Shown in pieces: positions 9,967 through 18,241 of a stretch of 64,000 nt of DNA. A program made the position numbers and the translations under genes. The notes beneath the pieces were generated by a model. It did not search any database. It saw nothing but the letters and a program-made list of their open reading frames with translations, and was not told where the DNA came from. Source of the stretch: Dolichospermum flos-aquae CCAP 1403/13F (GTDB lineage Bacteria; Cyanobacteriota; Cyanobacteriia; Cyanobacteriales; Nostocaceae); contig NZ_CP051206.1 in NCBI RefSeq assembly GCF_012516395.1, positions 1,302,001 through 1,366,000 on the forward strand, written 5' to 3'. Positions within the stretch are counted from its first letter, which is position 1. Every line of letters begins with the position of its first letter.

Positions 9967-10443
9967 ATGGCACTAATTACCACTGGCAACGGTTTCATCC
10001 GCAATTTGGAGAAATTTGGGGCGTTGGGTGTTTATGTTCCTCTGGAGGGGGGCTATGAAGGTCGCTATCTGCGCCGATTACGGGCGACTGGCTATGTTGC
10101 ATTGCATATTACTGCGAGGGGACTGGGTGATGTGGCTGCGTATCTGATGCAAGTTCATGGTGTCAGACCACCACATTTAGGCAAAAGAAGCAATAGTAGT
10201 GGTGCGGCGGTGGGTGATGTATATTATTTACCACCAATGATCAGTTCTCATTTGGCACAATTACCTCCTAAGTCTAAGGGGTTGGTGTTGTGGATTATTG
10301 AGGGAAATATTCTTTCTGATCAGGAAGTTGAGTATTTGATGAATTTGCCTAAGTTAGAACCACGGGTTAAGGTGGTAATTGAGAGAGGTGGCGATCGCAT
10401 TTTCCGCTGGACACCTTTGGAAAAGACACTGTTAGCTAGTTAA
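9967..10443 (+). CDS. ndhN: NAD(P)H-quinone oxidoreductase subunit N
   Basis: NdhN is a cyanobacterial/chloroplast-specific subunit of the NDH-1 complex on thylakoid membranes, which supports respiration and cyclic electron flow. The 158-residue protein starts MALITTGNGFIRNLEKFGAL and has the conserved ATGYVALHITARGLGDVAAY region and the FRWTPLEKTLLAS terminus. A GGAG-type ribosome-binding site ('gataggagaaaaatct') lies just upstream. A MITE begins 12 bases after the stop. Confidence 0.95.
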   Translation: MALITTGNGFIRNLEKFGALGVYVPLEGGYEGRYLRRLRATGYVALHITARGLGDVAAYLMQVHGVRPPHLGKRSNSSGAAVGDVYYLPPMISSHLAQLPPKSKGLVLWIIEGNILSDQEVEYLMNLPKLEPRVKVVIERGGDRIFRWTPLEKTLLAS

Positions 10444-10454
10444 GCAAATTGTCA

Positions 10455-10623
10455 GAGGGTGTTTGAAAAGTTATGGTTGATGTATCAACTATTTTTTACC
10501 CCACCCTAACCCTCCCCTTGTAAAGGGGAGGGAACTGGATTTTTATTGTTTCCCCCCTTTACAAGGGGAAAGGGGGGTAGCAATGTAATGAAAATTACGG
10601 AATACCACTTTTCAAACATCCTC
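10455..10623. mobile_element. MITE copy 1 with TCA target duplication
   Basis: The element starts GAGGGTGTTTGAAAAGT and ends with the inverse ACTTTTCAAACATCCTC. It is flanked on both sides by the direct repeat TCA (10452-10454 and 10624-10626). The interior contains a G/C-rich palindrome (cctccccttg...caaggggaaagg) and no gene. Copies of the same family lie at 28766-28916 and 57882-58044. The 3-bp T-N-A duplications suggest mobilisation by an IS5-group transposase (inference). Confidence 0.85.
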
Positions 10624-10668
10624 TCAGGGTGGGGAAAACCCCGCCCCTACAGTTTATTTTGGGATGTC

Positions 10669-11328
10669 TTAATTCTGTATTTCCTGTTGTACCCAAGTAC
10701 GGAAAGATTTACTAGCTTGCACTTCATCTATTTGGCAATCTTGCAAAAATTGATAAAGTTTTTCTTTGGTGATTATAGAAAATGTGGGACTTTTTTCTCC
10801 TTCAACATATTGATGATTTTGAAGTTGATAAAATAGCACTATTTCACCGTTATAACGCCAAAATTCTGGTACTCCCATGCTGGCATAAAAAGCAAGTTTA
10901 TTGATGTCAGTATGAGTAATATCTACTTCCACAATTAAGTCTGGTGGTGGATCTTGGTTTAAATCAACTTTTTTCCCAACTACTTGAGGTTGATTTTGAA
11001 TGTAATAACAGTTATCCGGTTCAGCGCTTCTTTGTAAATCATCACGATTTAAGGTAGTTGAACCCATTGTTTTAATTTTTAAACCCATTTCTTCTACCAA
11101 AATGCGGATGAATAGTTCAATTAATCTGGTAGCACTTTCATGTTCTTCTAATGGCATGGTGATTTCTAATGTCCCTTGATCATAGATAAGTCGAGAGGAA
11201 CGACTTTGCCCTAATGCTGCTAAAATTTGCTGATAATTTTGCCAACTGATATCGTGAAAAACTACTCGCTGTTCTGCGGGGGTAGTTTCTGGGGTAATAT
11301 TGTTTGGTTTAGTGATTGTACTAACCAT
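10669..11328 (-). CDS. Uma2 family (DUF820) putative endonuclease
   Basis: The 219-residue protein belongs to the Uma2/DUF820 family, predicted PD-(D/E)XK-fold nucleases that are greatly expanded in cyanobacteria and whose role is unknown. Characteristic parts are the N-terminal VVFHDISWQNYQQILAALGQ, the DLIVEVDITHTDINK segment carrying putative metal-binding acidic residues, and YASMGVPEFWRYNGEIV. It is transcribed away from the AAA+ gene. No partner gene is evident. Confidence 0.85.
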   Translation of the reverse strand: MVSTITKPNNITPETTPAEQRVVFHDISWQNYQQILAALGQSRSSRLIYDQGTLEITMPLEEHESATRLIELFIRILVEEMGLKIKTMGSTTLNRDDLQRSAEPDNCYYIQNQPQVVGKKVDLNQDPPPDLIVEVDITHTDINKLAFYASMGVPEFWRYNGEIVLFYQLQNHQYVEGEKSPTFSIITKEKLYQFLQDCQIDEVQASKSFRTWVQQEIQN

Positions 11329-11388
11329 AGTTGCCCTTAAATTTAGCTTAATAGTTATTATAATATATTACGCAAAAGCGAGAATCGA

Positions 11389-12471
11389 GTGAATTTAAAT
11401 TTGTCTACTCCCTTACAATTAATTGGACGTTCTGTAGAGTTTCAGCGGATTATTGAAATACTGGCAAAGGATGGTGATTTGTTAATTACTGGAGTCCCTG
11501 GTAGTGGGAGACGCACTTTAGTGAGAGGTGCAGCACAGGAGGTGAATACAGTTATCTTGGAAATAGACTGCATTCGCGCTACAGAAGCAGAGAGATTTGT
11601 GCAACTATTAGCGGAAGCGATTAGTCAAAATTGGGAAGCGGAAAAAATTCAAATCTGGTTAAATGAAAATACTTCGGAATTTTTTACTTTTAATTCTGAA
11701 AGTCAACTAAAACTAATTCGTTCTTTGGAACAGGAACAACTATGGCAAGCTTTCGCCAGTTTGTTAGACTTATTGGAAATAATGGCGGTTGATTTAAATC
11801 ACCGCATATTGCTGATTTTAGAAAGTTTTCCCCATATTCGTTCTTGGGATCGTCATGGTTTATGGGAAACTACATTTAGGAAAGAAGTTAAGGCTTATCC
11901 TCATGTTAGCTATGTACTAATAGCCACCATTGCTGAGTCTAGCCAACATTCAGATGATACTAATTATCCCCTAGAAACTATCCAATTAGCCCCTTTAGCT
12001 AAGGATATTTTAGCCTTGTGGGCGAGGGAAATTTTACATACGCAAGGTTTCACCTTTGACTGTCATAGTCAAGCCTTACAGCTATTTCTAGAGGCGGTAC
12101 AGGGACATATTGGCGATGGGATGGCGATTATTCGGCGGTTATCTGCGTCCCGTTGTGCAGATGGTTTAATTCGGGAGGAAGATGTTCAAAAGGCTATTGC
12201 AGGATTATTGAGAGATTTATCTATGACTTATGAATCTTTGCTGATGTTGTTACCTGCAAATCAGGTACATTTATTGGAATCTTTGGCTATTGATCCTACT
12301 GATAAACCCCAGAGTAAGGAGTATATTCAAAAGCATGGACTTTCACGGGGTGGGAGTCTGCAAGGTGCGTTAACTGGGTTACAGCATAAGGGTTTGATTT
12401 ATGATGCTGAACATGGTTATCGTTTAGCTATGCCTTTGTTGGCTTTATGGTTGCGGGAACGGTTGAGTTAA
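11389..12471 (+). CDS. AAA+ ATPase of unknown function (ORC/Cdc6-like layout)
   Basis: The 360-residue protein starts at a GTG (MNLNLSTPLQLIGRSVEFQR). It has a Walker A loop GVPGSGRR at about residues 35-42, a hydrophobic strand ending in acid (RILLILESF, about 141-149) as Walker B candidate, and a C-terminal winged-helix-like part (about 270-360, with HGLSRGGSLQGALTGLQHKG). This layout resembles ATPase/ORC-domain proteins that bind DNA or act as regulatory STAND-like switches. Substrate and partners cannot be inferred from neighbours. Confidence 0.7.
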   Translation: MNLNLSTPLQLIGRSVEFQRIIEILAKDGDLLITGVPGSGRRTLVRGAAQEVNTVILEIDCIRATEAERFVQLLAEAISQNWEAEKIQIWLNENTSEFFTFNSESQLKLIRSLEQEQLWQAFASLLDLLEIMAVDLNHRILLILESFPHIRSWDRHGLWETTFRKEVKAYPHVSYVLIATIAESSQHSDDTNYPLETIQLAPLAKDILALWAREILHTQGFTFDCHSQALQLFLEAVQGHIGDGMAIIRRLSASRCADGLIREEDVQKAIAGLLRDLSMTYESLLMLLPANQVHLLESLAIDPTDKPQSKEYIQKHGLSRGGSLQGALTGLQHKGLIYDAEHGYRLAMPLLALWLRERLS

Positions 12472-12528
12472 TTTTGTTTCGCGCAAAGACGCTAAGGTGC
12501 AAAGGCGCGAAGGAAGAAGGTTAGAAGG

Positions 12529-12714
12529 TTACAATTCTGGTAAGAATTCAGGTTCTAATATTTGTGTGATTTCATAATGACAATTTTCTGGAAAGGTTTC
12601 ATAGGGGAGGTTTGTTTCTTTGACTGCTAAGTTAATTCCATCTTGATAACTTAATAAAAAGGCTTCTTCTAAATAGGATTTTAAGCTGGGACTATCTGCT
12701 AATATTCGGTTGAT
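12529..12714 (-). pseudogene. C-terminal remnant of a DUF29-family gene
   Basis: The minus strand encodes RILADSPSLKSYLEEAFLLS and then ETFPENCHYEITQILEPEFL before a TAA at 12529-12531. This looks like the C-terminus of DUF29 proteins, which are common in cyanobacteria. An in-frame stop (12715-12717) closes the frame upstream, and the N-terminal two thirds of the usual roughly 150 residues are missing. It is therefore a decayed fragment. Confidence 0.6.
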
Positions 12715-12857
12715 TTACTATATATGATTTAATTGTATGAATCAGGATTTCCAGGATGTTTTATGAAAATGGATTCACAATTTGTCAGGTACTATTAATA
12801 TCTTGCTTTTATTCTACAATAACAATCCCAAATTAGTTATGAACAACTAGAATAACT

Positions 12858-12890
12858 AGATACCCGACTTCTTTAAGAAGTCGGGTATCT
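12858..12890. repeat. 33-bp palindrome (ACCCGACTTCTT family), copy 1
   Basis: A perfect inverted repeat with a 'cccgacttctt' arm can form a strong hairpin. Related palindromes lie at 30510-30542 and 46156-46188, with compensating changes (ACCC/GGGT here, CCCC/GGGG there). It lies in non-coding DNA here and could be a terminator or a small mobile hairpin. Confidence 0.8.
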
Positions 12891-12904
12891 GAATCTTGCG
12901 TATT

Positions 12905-12950
12905 CTTTAATTCTGTAAATCCTTAAATCCTGGAAATCCTGATTCAGACA
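12905..12950. repeat. Isolated copy of the 'aatcctgattcagac' repeat
   Basis: The sequence 'ttaaatcctggaaatcctgattcagacaa' is the reverse complement of the unit tandemly repeated at 20887-21222. Another partial copy reads 'gaatcaggatttccaggatg' near 12740. These mark the family as dispersed. Confidence 0.7.
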
Positions 12951-13109
12951 AAATGGAAAATGTGTGCTATACTGAACCCAGACACCAAAAGCCAGCTTTT
13001 TACAGAAAAATATTTTCCGCCTCACGGCGGTGGGTTAAGAAGGGAAAAGAAAAAAGAGAAGAGGGCAAAAGAGCAAGAGTGTAAAGGGCTACTAAGTCCT
13101 CGCCGCACC

Positions 13110-13192
13110 ACTACACATAAATCTTTCAGCCATGCTATTGCTGTAGTTTGGTTAATGGGACGCAACCCATTTTTTTGCATATACTTTTGTAA
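13110..13192 (-). pseudogene. Middle fragment of a split Ser/Thr protein kinase gene
   Basis: The minus strand from 13192 reads LQKYMQKNGLRPINQTTAIA then WLKDLCVV, which continues exactly the kinase N-terminal half that ends ...KIEGEDLQ at 20452. The kinase-like sequence stops near 13110 and the catalytic-loop half is absent. The junction hexamer TTGTAA (13187-13192) is repeated at 20452-20457, marking the target duplication of the block in between. Confidence 0.75.
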
Positions 13193-13466
13193 CCCACATT
13201 CCGCACCCTCAAGTGTCACACCCCAAGGAAACCGATGTATTTAGTACATAAGAACTAATGCTTGTGAGGGTTGACTAAAATTTATTGAAGCTAAATAGAA
13301 ATAACTACTATTAAAGCAGATATACAGTCAACAAAAACGACTAAGTACAAAATTTTGATTCTGAGGTGATTGTAATGGAAAACTTAGTCCACAATCATTG
13401 AAAGCTTTATCCTCAATGACTATAAAAAAAACTAAAAAAACGTTTTAAATCAACAGAAAAATGAGA

Positions 13467-13507
13467 ACATGGTAACAGATACTTATATGGAGTTTCTGTT
13501 ACCATGT
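13467..13507. other. Hairpin ahead of the copy-1 IS1634 transposase
   Basis: ACATGGTAACAGA is followed after about 15 bases by its exact reverse complement TCTGTTACCATGT. The palindrome covers the presumed transposase start (ATG at 13505) and could sequester it or act as a terminator against read-through transcription. The complete copy has no equally strong hairpin at this place. Confidence 0.6.
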
Positions 13508-13554
13508 TTAGTACAAAAGACCTGGAATTGAAGAAGATAGACCATTTAGGGATA

Positions 13555-15161
13555 CAGGGGAAACGCATCTAATTTTTTTTGACAAAATGTAACTTCTATG
13601 AATAGATAAAAAGGGCAGTATTACCATGTTAATATCAAGCCAATAAATGAGTATGAAGAAAATTTGATGGTAAATTCGTTTCTATAAGAATCAATAAAAT
13701 GAGTTGAAGTGGTATTCTCAATAAAACTAAAGAGACAAAATTCACAAAATGAAGCTACCACCAAAAATCACAATAGTAGATCACTTTAAAGATTTAGAAG
13801 ATAAAAGAGTTGAGAGAACAAAAAGGCATAAATTAATAGATATAGTAACCATTGCGATTTGTGCAGTGATCTGTGGAGTAGATAGTTGGGTATTGATGGA
13901 GGCTTATGGAAAAAAGAAAGAAAAATGGCTAAAACAATTTTTAGAACTTCCAAACGGGATTCCATCTCATGATACATTCGCCAGAGTATTTGCGAGAATA
14001 GATCCGCAACAATTTCAGAATTGTTTTTTGAGTTGGATAAAATCTATCAATAAAATTACAGAAGGAGAAGTCATAGCAATAGATGGGAAAACATTAAGGC
14101 ATTCATATGATAAAGGAAAGGATAAAGGTGCGATTCACATGGTAAGTGCATGGGCAACTAGTAATAAATTAGTATTAGGACAATGTAAAGTAGAAGAAAA
14201 GTCAAATGAAATAACAGCCATACCGGAATTAATTAAAGTATTAGATATAGCCGGATGTTTAGTAACGATTGATGCGATGGGGTGTCAAAAAGAGATAGTA
14301 AAATCAATTGCAGAAAAATCAGGCGAATATATTATCGCACTCAAAAAGAATCAAGGTAATTTATATAAGAATGTAGAAGAAATCTTCAAAGAAGCTATAT
14401 CTAAAGGGTTTGAGGGATTCAAATATAGTGAATTTCATACAAAAGAAGACAAACATGGAAGAGAAGAGATTCGTCATTATCTCATGTTATCAGACATAGA
14501 AGAAAGAATAGATACTGATAAGAAATGGGTAAATCTTCAAAGTGTAGGAATGGTAGAATATATACGAAAAGTTAATGGAAAAACGAAGGTTGAGACAGGC
14601 TATTATATAAGTAGTTTGACAAATAATGCGAAATTACTAGGAGAATCAGTCCGCACTCATTGGGGTATAGAGAATTCATTACACTGGGTTTTAGATGTAG
14701 CTTTTAGAGAAGATGATTGTCGGATAAGAAAGGATAATGCACCACAAAACTTTGCAGTTATTCGTCATATAGCAGTTAATCTTTTAGGAAAAGAAAAAAG
14801 CCAAAAACTAGGAACTAAAAGTAAGCAGTTTTGTGCAGGATGGGATGATGAATATTTAGAGAAGATTTTAGAATGTATCTGATAAAAATCAGAAAATATA
14901 GACAAATATAAATATAACCAATTTATTTTTCTGTTGATTCTACAATAGAATCTATATTTTTGATGCCAAAAAATATAGATATTAATATATAGAACTGAAC
15001 AAAATAAATCCATCATTAAAAATAAATACTTACTCTAAATTTATGAAATTTTTATAATTTTAATAAAGGAATTTATCAGATTTTGAATGAAGTTAGATAT
15101 TTTCCCATATTGATGCACTAATATAGTATTCTGTCAAGATAATTTAGATGCGTTTCCCCTG
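13555..15161 (+). mobile_element. ISAs1-family insertion sequence with 10-bp target duplication
   Basis: The element begins CAGGGGAAACGCATCTAA and ends with the inverse TTAGATGCGTTTCCCCTG. The direct repeat TTTAGGGATA occurs immediately outside both ends (13545-13554 and 15162-15171). It is 1607 bp long and carries one transposase gene. It sits inside the older IS1634 transposase gene, so it is the younger insertion. Confidence 0.93.
13749..14882 (+). CDS. ISAs1 family transposase
   Basis: The 377-residue DDE transposase has the N-terminal DDE_Tnp_1-associated region (FKDLEDKRVERTKRHKLIDI), the GEVIAIDGKTLRHSYDKGKD segment with the first catalytic Asp, the VTIDAMGCQKEIVKSIAEKS segment with the second, and HWGIENSLHWVLDVAFREDD with the C-terminal Glu. 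It is full length, with no visible disruption, so this copy may be active. The codons are more A-rich than those of surrounding housekeeping genes. Confidence 0.93.
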   Translation: MKLPPKITIVDHFKDLEDKRVERTKRHKLIDIVTIAICAVICGVDSWVLMEAYGKKKEKWLKQFLELPNGIPSHDTFARVFARIDPQQFQNCFLSWIKSINKITEGEVIAIDGKTLRHSYDKGKDKGAIHMVSAWATSNKLVLGQCKVEEKSNEITAIPELIKVLDIAGCLVTIDAMGCQKEIVKSIAEKSGEYIIALKKNQGNLYKNVEEIFKEAISKGFEGFKYSEFHTKEDKHGREEIRHYLMLSDIEERIDTDKKWVNLQSVGMVEYIRKVNGKTKVETGYYISSLTNNAKLLGESVRTHWGIENSLHWVLDVAFREDDCRIRKDNAPQNFAVIRHIAVNLLGKEKSQKLGTKSKQFCAGWDDEYLEKILECI

Positions 15162-15395
15162 TTTAGGGATAGTAGCAGGAATAGTATATTCAATAGGGAT
15201 TGTAGAAATAAATTAATAATTTAGTAGGTTCAGAGCCAGGAGAAAAAGTCAGTGCAGGTCAGGTGGTAAAAGCGATGATTTTGAACTGCTTAAGTATGAT
15301 GTCACAGCCGTTATATATGTTTCCAAAATTCTTTGAATTAATTGCTTGTGAACATTTAATTGGTGTAGGAGTAAAAGCAGAATATCTCAATGATG

Positions 15396-16439
15396 GTAAG
15401 GATTCAGGTGGGGGTATTGACAAGAGTGACAATGGAGGGGGAATATCACAGGTATGGAAAAAAACCTGCCCCCAAAACCAGACAGAGAAACCTTGAGACA
15501 GTTGGCAACAGAGCAACTGATAGAGATGGTCATGGAGCAGGCGCTCGCTATAGAAGCACTAAAAACCAAAGTAATAGAACTAGAAATTGTCATAGAGAAA
15601 CTCAAAGTAAGTAGAGATTTAGACAGCACAACATCGTCAAAACCACCATCGGCAGACATCCTCAAAGAGTGGATTAAACTTACCCAGCCAAATATCCATG
15701 CAGATGAAACACCTTGGGTAGTCAAAGGGGTAAAAGAATGGTTATGGATTTTTGCCAATACCGACTTCGCTTTATTTCATGCGGCTGATACTCGTTCTCG
15801 TGCTGAATTAGAGGCGATTCTGGGTTCAAGCTATGAGGGTGTACTCAGTTCTGATGATTTTAGTGCCTATAACGGTTATCCAGTTAAGGCTCAACAGAAA
15901 TGTCAGGCACATTTACGCCGTCACTTCAAGAAACTGATTAAGCTTCCTGGTTTAAATAATAAAGAAATTGGGTCAACATTCCTCAACCTGATAGATGAAG
16001 GTTTTAAAAACTACGCTCTCTTCCAAAAAACTCACAACATTGATGAGTTCTCAAGTTGGGCTTCTGAGTTCAAATTAAAAGTTGAATTTGCTATTCATTC
16101 ATGGATTGATAAAGCTGGAGGGGAAGCCGGTAAACTTTTACGCTCCTTACGCAATAAAGCTCATCAATGGTGGTATTTTTTAGACCACCCGCACATACCC
16201 CCTGATAATAATTTAGCCGAACGAACGTTACGTTTAGCAGTGACAAAACGAAAAGTCAGTGGTGGTTCTCGTACTAGGTCGCGGTTTCAAGATACTGCCA
16301 ATTTATTGACGGTTATACAAACTTGTCGCCGTCAAGGACGTTCTGTGATTGAGTTTTTTACCCAAGCCATTAAAGCTATGGTTAATCCTAATGTGCAGAC
16401 CCCAGATTTAATCCCTCAAATTTAGACCTGAATCCTTAC
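15396..16439 (+). mobile_element. IS66-family derivative (1.04 kb, internally deleted)
   Basis: The ends GTAAGGATTCAGGT and ACCTGAATCCTTAC are inverted repeats typical of IS66. The 8 bases outside the ends (caatgatg and tagttgtc) do not match, so no target duplication remains and flanking DNA has been lost on at least one side. The element carries only one gene and no tnpA/tnpB accessory genes. It truncates the IS1634 copy to its left. Confidence 0.8.
15454..16425 (+). CDS. IS66 family transposase with internal in-frame deletion
   Basis: The protein is 323 residues, against roughly 450-530 for full IS66 TnpC proteins. The N-terminus (MEKNLPPKPDRETLRQLATE, coiled-coil LKTKVIELEIVIEKLK) runs to SSKPPSADIL and is then joined directly to the catalytic part (IHADETPWVVKG, DDFSAYNGYPVKAQQKCQAH, DNNLAERTLRLAVTKRKVSG). 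The zinc-finger and spacer region normally in between is missing. The catalytic D/D/E candidates are kept, so activity cannot be excluded. Confidence 0.85.
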   Translation: MEKNLPPKPDRETLRQLATEQLIEMVMEQALAIEALKTKVIELEIVIEKLKVSRDLDSTTSSKPPSADILKEWIKLTQPNIHADETPWVVKGVKEWLWIFANTDFALFHAADTRSRAELEAILGSSYEGVLSSDDFSAYNGYPVKAQQKCQAHLRRHFKKLIKLPGLNNKEIGSTFLNLIDEGFKNYALFQKTHNIDEFSSWASEFKLKVEFAIHSWIDKAGGEAGKLLRSLRNKAHQWWYFLDHPHIPPDNNLAERTLRLAVTKRKVSGGSRTRSRFQDTANLLTVIQTCRRQGRSVIEFFTQAIKAMVNPNVQTPDLIPQI

Positions 16440-16440
16440 T

Positions 16441-16602
16441 AGTTGTCAGGTTACAGATAACGGTGATTTGAGTTACAACGATGACAATAATCTTGGTAGG
16501 AATACCATTGACGAAGCTGACAGGGAATTTTTAGACAGGGTAAGAAATCTTGTGCTTAATATTCTGTTGTCTTTGGAGTATTCCCAGGGCAAACGCACCT
16601 AA
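16441..16602 (+). pseudogene. Unrecognised coding remnant cut by IS66 and by a MITE
   Basis: After the IS66 right end an open frame reads CQVTDNGDLSYNDDNNLGRN and then IDEADREFLDRVRNLVLNIL. Its stop codon is supplied by a MITE that begins at 16583-16585. The acidic, repeat-free sequence looks coding but I do not recognise the family. It is probably the end of a gene whose 5' part was lost when IS66 rearranged. Confidence 0.4.
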
Positions 16603-16712
16603 ATTCTGTAATCCATGCCCAGCAAGGGTTTTAACTTTTAGTTACAAAACTTAACAATCGTCAAAACCTTTGTCCAGTAAGCATTCTAAAAATAAGATGC
16701 GCTTGCCCTGGG
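16583..16712. mobile_element. MITE with ISAs1-like ends
   Basis: The ends CCCAGGGCAAACGCACCT and the inverse of CCCAGGGCAAGCGCATCT form imperfect terminal repeats about 130 bp apart, with no gene inside. They resemble the CAGGGGAAACGCATCTAA ends of the ISAs1 element at 13555-15161, so a non-autonomous derivative of that family is likely. No clear target duplication is visible. Confidence 0.6.
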
Positions 16713-16770
16713 GTTTTGGAAAGAGGATAAATTCATGTTACCCCACGAAATCAAAAGCTTAAAACTATAA

Positions 16771-17598
16771 TTACTGTTTTCTTTCAATGGGTATGAAGTG
16801 TTCTAAGTTCAATAATCTCACACCCAAATCTATAACAAAGATTCCTGTCATTTGGAGGATAATAAACACTATTAGCCAAGATTTTAACCCACCAGGGATG
16901 CTAGTAATAATCTCCATAATTTTAGATAAATCATTGATTTTATTTCTGCTTTCTGCAAGTTGTTCCCAGTTTTCATCATCGTTTTGTTGATAAACCTCTA
17001 ATGCTTTGACTCTGCTCATCAATGAAGAATCATCCCAAAAAAGCATTTTTTCGACTTGTTGCATTTTGGCAGAATTTTCCCTAACTTGAACTTCTAATCT
17101 AATTAATGTTTCAATTGATTGTCGGTCAACAATGGGATTTTCAGTTAAAGATTTAACAAGAAATTCTAACTCATCAGTAGAATGTCTTCCCGCCCCTGAC
17201 TTAATAGCTTCAGGAATAGCCCTGAGTAATATTCCATTTCTCTCATTAGATGCTTTAAGTTTTTCCTCTAGATTTTTTCTTTCAGTAATATCAACAGCTT
17301 GATTGACAATAAAAAACTCATGTCGTTTAGAGGAAACAGCTAAACAAGTACCTTCAAAATAATACTCCCAAGTTATTTCAGTTCCCACTGGAGAGTCAAG
17401 TAATTGCTGCATTTGCACACTTTGCTTTTTGCAACTTCCACCAGCCAGCATTCCCTTAATATTCTCTTTCTCTAAGTTAAACAAAGCAGATAGTTTGTTA
17501 TTAACCGTAAGATACGTCAGATTTAAGTCAACAATTGAAATAAACCCCGGTATGGCTTCTATAAATTCATTTTGATATGCCTCTAGTTCTGGATTCAT
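16771..17598 (-). CDS. PAS-domain protein with C-terminal membrane segment, no output domain
   Basis: The 275-residue protein has an N-terminal PAS-like region (about 1-110: EFIEAIPGFISIVDLNLTYL, ending QAVDITERKNLEEKLKASNE). A helical, probably coiled-coil middle (about 110-215) follows, then a single transmembrane helix near 240-260 (WLIVFIILQMTGIFVIDLGV). No kinase, cyclase or response domain follows, so its signalling role is unclear. It looks intact and is the only apparently functional non-transposase gene inside the IS1634-bounded block. Confidence 0.65.
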   Translation of the reverse strand: MNPELEAYQNEFIEAIPGFISIVDLNLTYLTVNNKLSALFNLEKENIKGMLAGGSCKKQSVQMQQLLDSPVGTEITWEYYFEGTCLAVSSKRHEFFIVNQAVDITERKNLEEKLKASNERNGILLRAIPEAIKSGAGRHSTDELEFLVKSLTENPIVDRQSIETLIRLEVQVRENSAKMQQVEKMLFWDDSSLMSRVKALEVYQQNDDENWEQLAESRNKINDLSKIMEIITSIPGGLKSWLIVFIILQMTGIFVIDLGVRLLNLEHFIPIERKQ

Positions 17599-17740
17599 AA
17601 TTTTAATTGAAAAACTTAATTTCTACTTTATTCCTAATATTTTAAATTGACATAAATTTGGGCATAAATTTGATTTTGAATATGTTATCAAAACCAGCGA
17701 TTATACCCTATGAAAATATTGATTTGTGCCAAGTTAAAAT

Positions 17741-18241
17741 CTAATCAATCCACAACGACACAAACCGGAATTCTTTACCACTAAATAACCCCCGGTCACT
17801 CAGTTTTAAGTCTGGGATCACCGGCAATGCCATAAATGAAAGTGTCATGAATGGTGCAGTCAGTTTTGACCCTAATTGTTTTGCCCAATTATCAAGTTCT
17901 GCATACTGTTTTGCTACCTCATAACCATCGCTATCACTCATCAACCCAGCCACAGGTAAAGGTAATACATGAACTACATTGTCTTCTGCTATTGATAGGT
18001 TTGACAGGAACAAATGGTAACAAAGTTGACCCGGTTTTTGCTGTTAAAACACCTTGACAATAAGTAGCCAACACCGTGAAATCTTGTAAATTATCAACAA
18101 CAATCAAATCTGCACTGTCCCCAACTTGTAGTAATCCCACATCCAAATTGTAATGTTTGACAGGGTTCACACAGGCAATTTGCAGGACATTCATCACATC
18201 GTGACCTAATGCCACAGCCCGTTTTACCAGTAGATTTATAT
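17741..18241 (-). pseudogene. Adenine deaminase remnant
   Basis: Two minus-strand frames together match pieces of adenine deaminase. The first (from 18241: INLLVKRAVALGHDVMNVLQ ... GDSADLIVVDNLQDF) matches the metal-dependent hydrolase core. The second (17741-18013: [20 protein letters not shown] ... [20 protein letters not shown]) is the C-terminus. The N-terminus is cut off exactly at the IS1634 left end (18242), and a central stretch is missing at a frameshifted junction near 17990-18010. The gene is dead. Confidence 0.75.

Larger units (their letters stand above)
13193..15395 (+). mobile_element. Degraded IS1634-family element (copy 1), interrupted by ISAs1, 3' end lost
   Basis: The left terminal repeat starts at 13193. 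The transposase frame begins with ATGTTTAGTACAAAAGACC at about 13505, is interrupted at 13555-15161 by an ISAs1 element, and resumes at 15172 (VAGIVYSIGIVEIN). A frameshift and stop follow, then homology continues in another frame (EKVSAGQVVKAMILNCLSMM) to 15395, where the IS66 element begins. It is clearly related to, but diverged from, the complete copy at 18242-20451. Its transposase is dead. Confidence 0.8.

Noticed and set aside
12960-13244. 94-codon plus-strand frame overlapping the kinase fragment
   Set aside because: It runs across the IS1634 end and antisense to the kinase remnant, with no family support.
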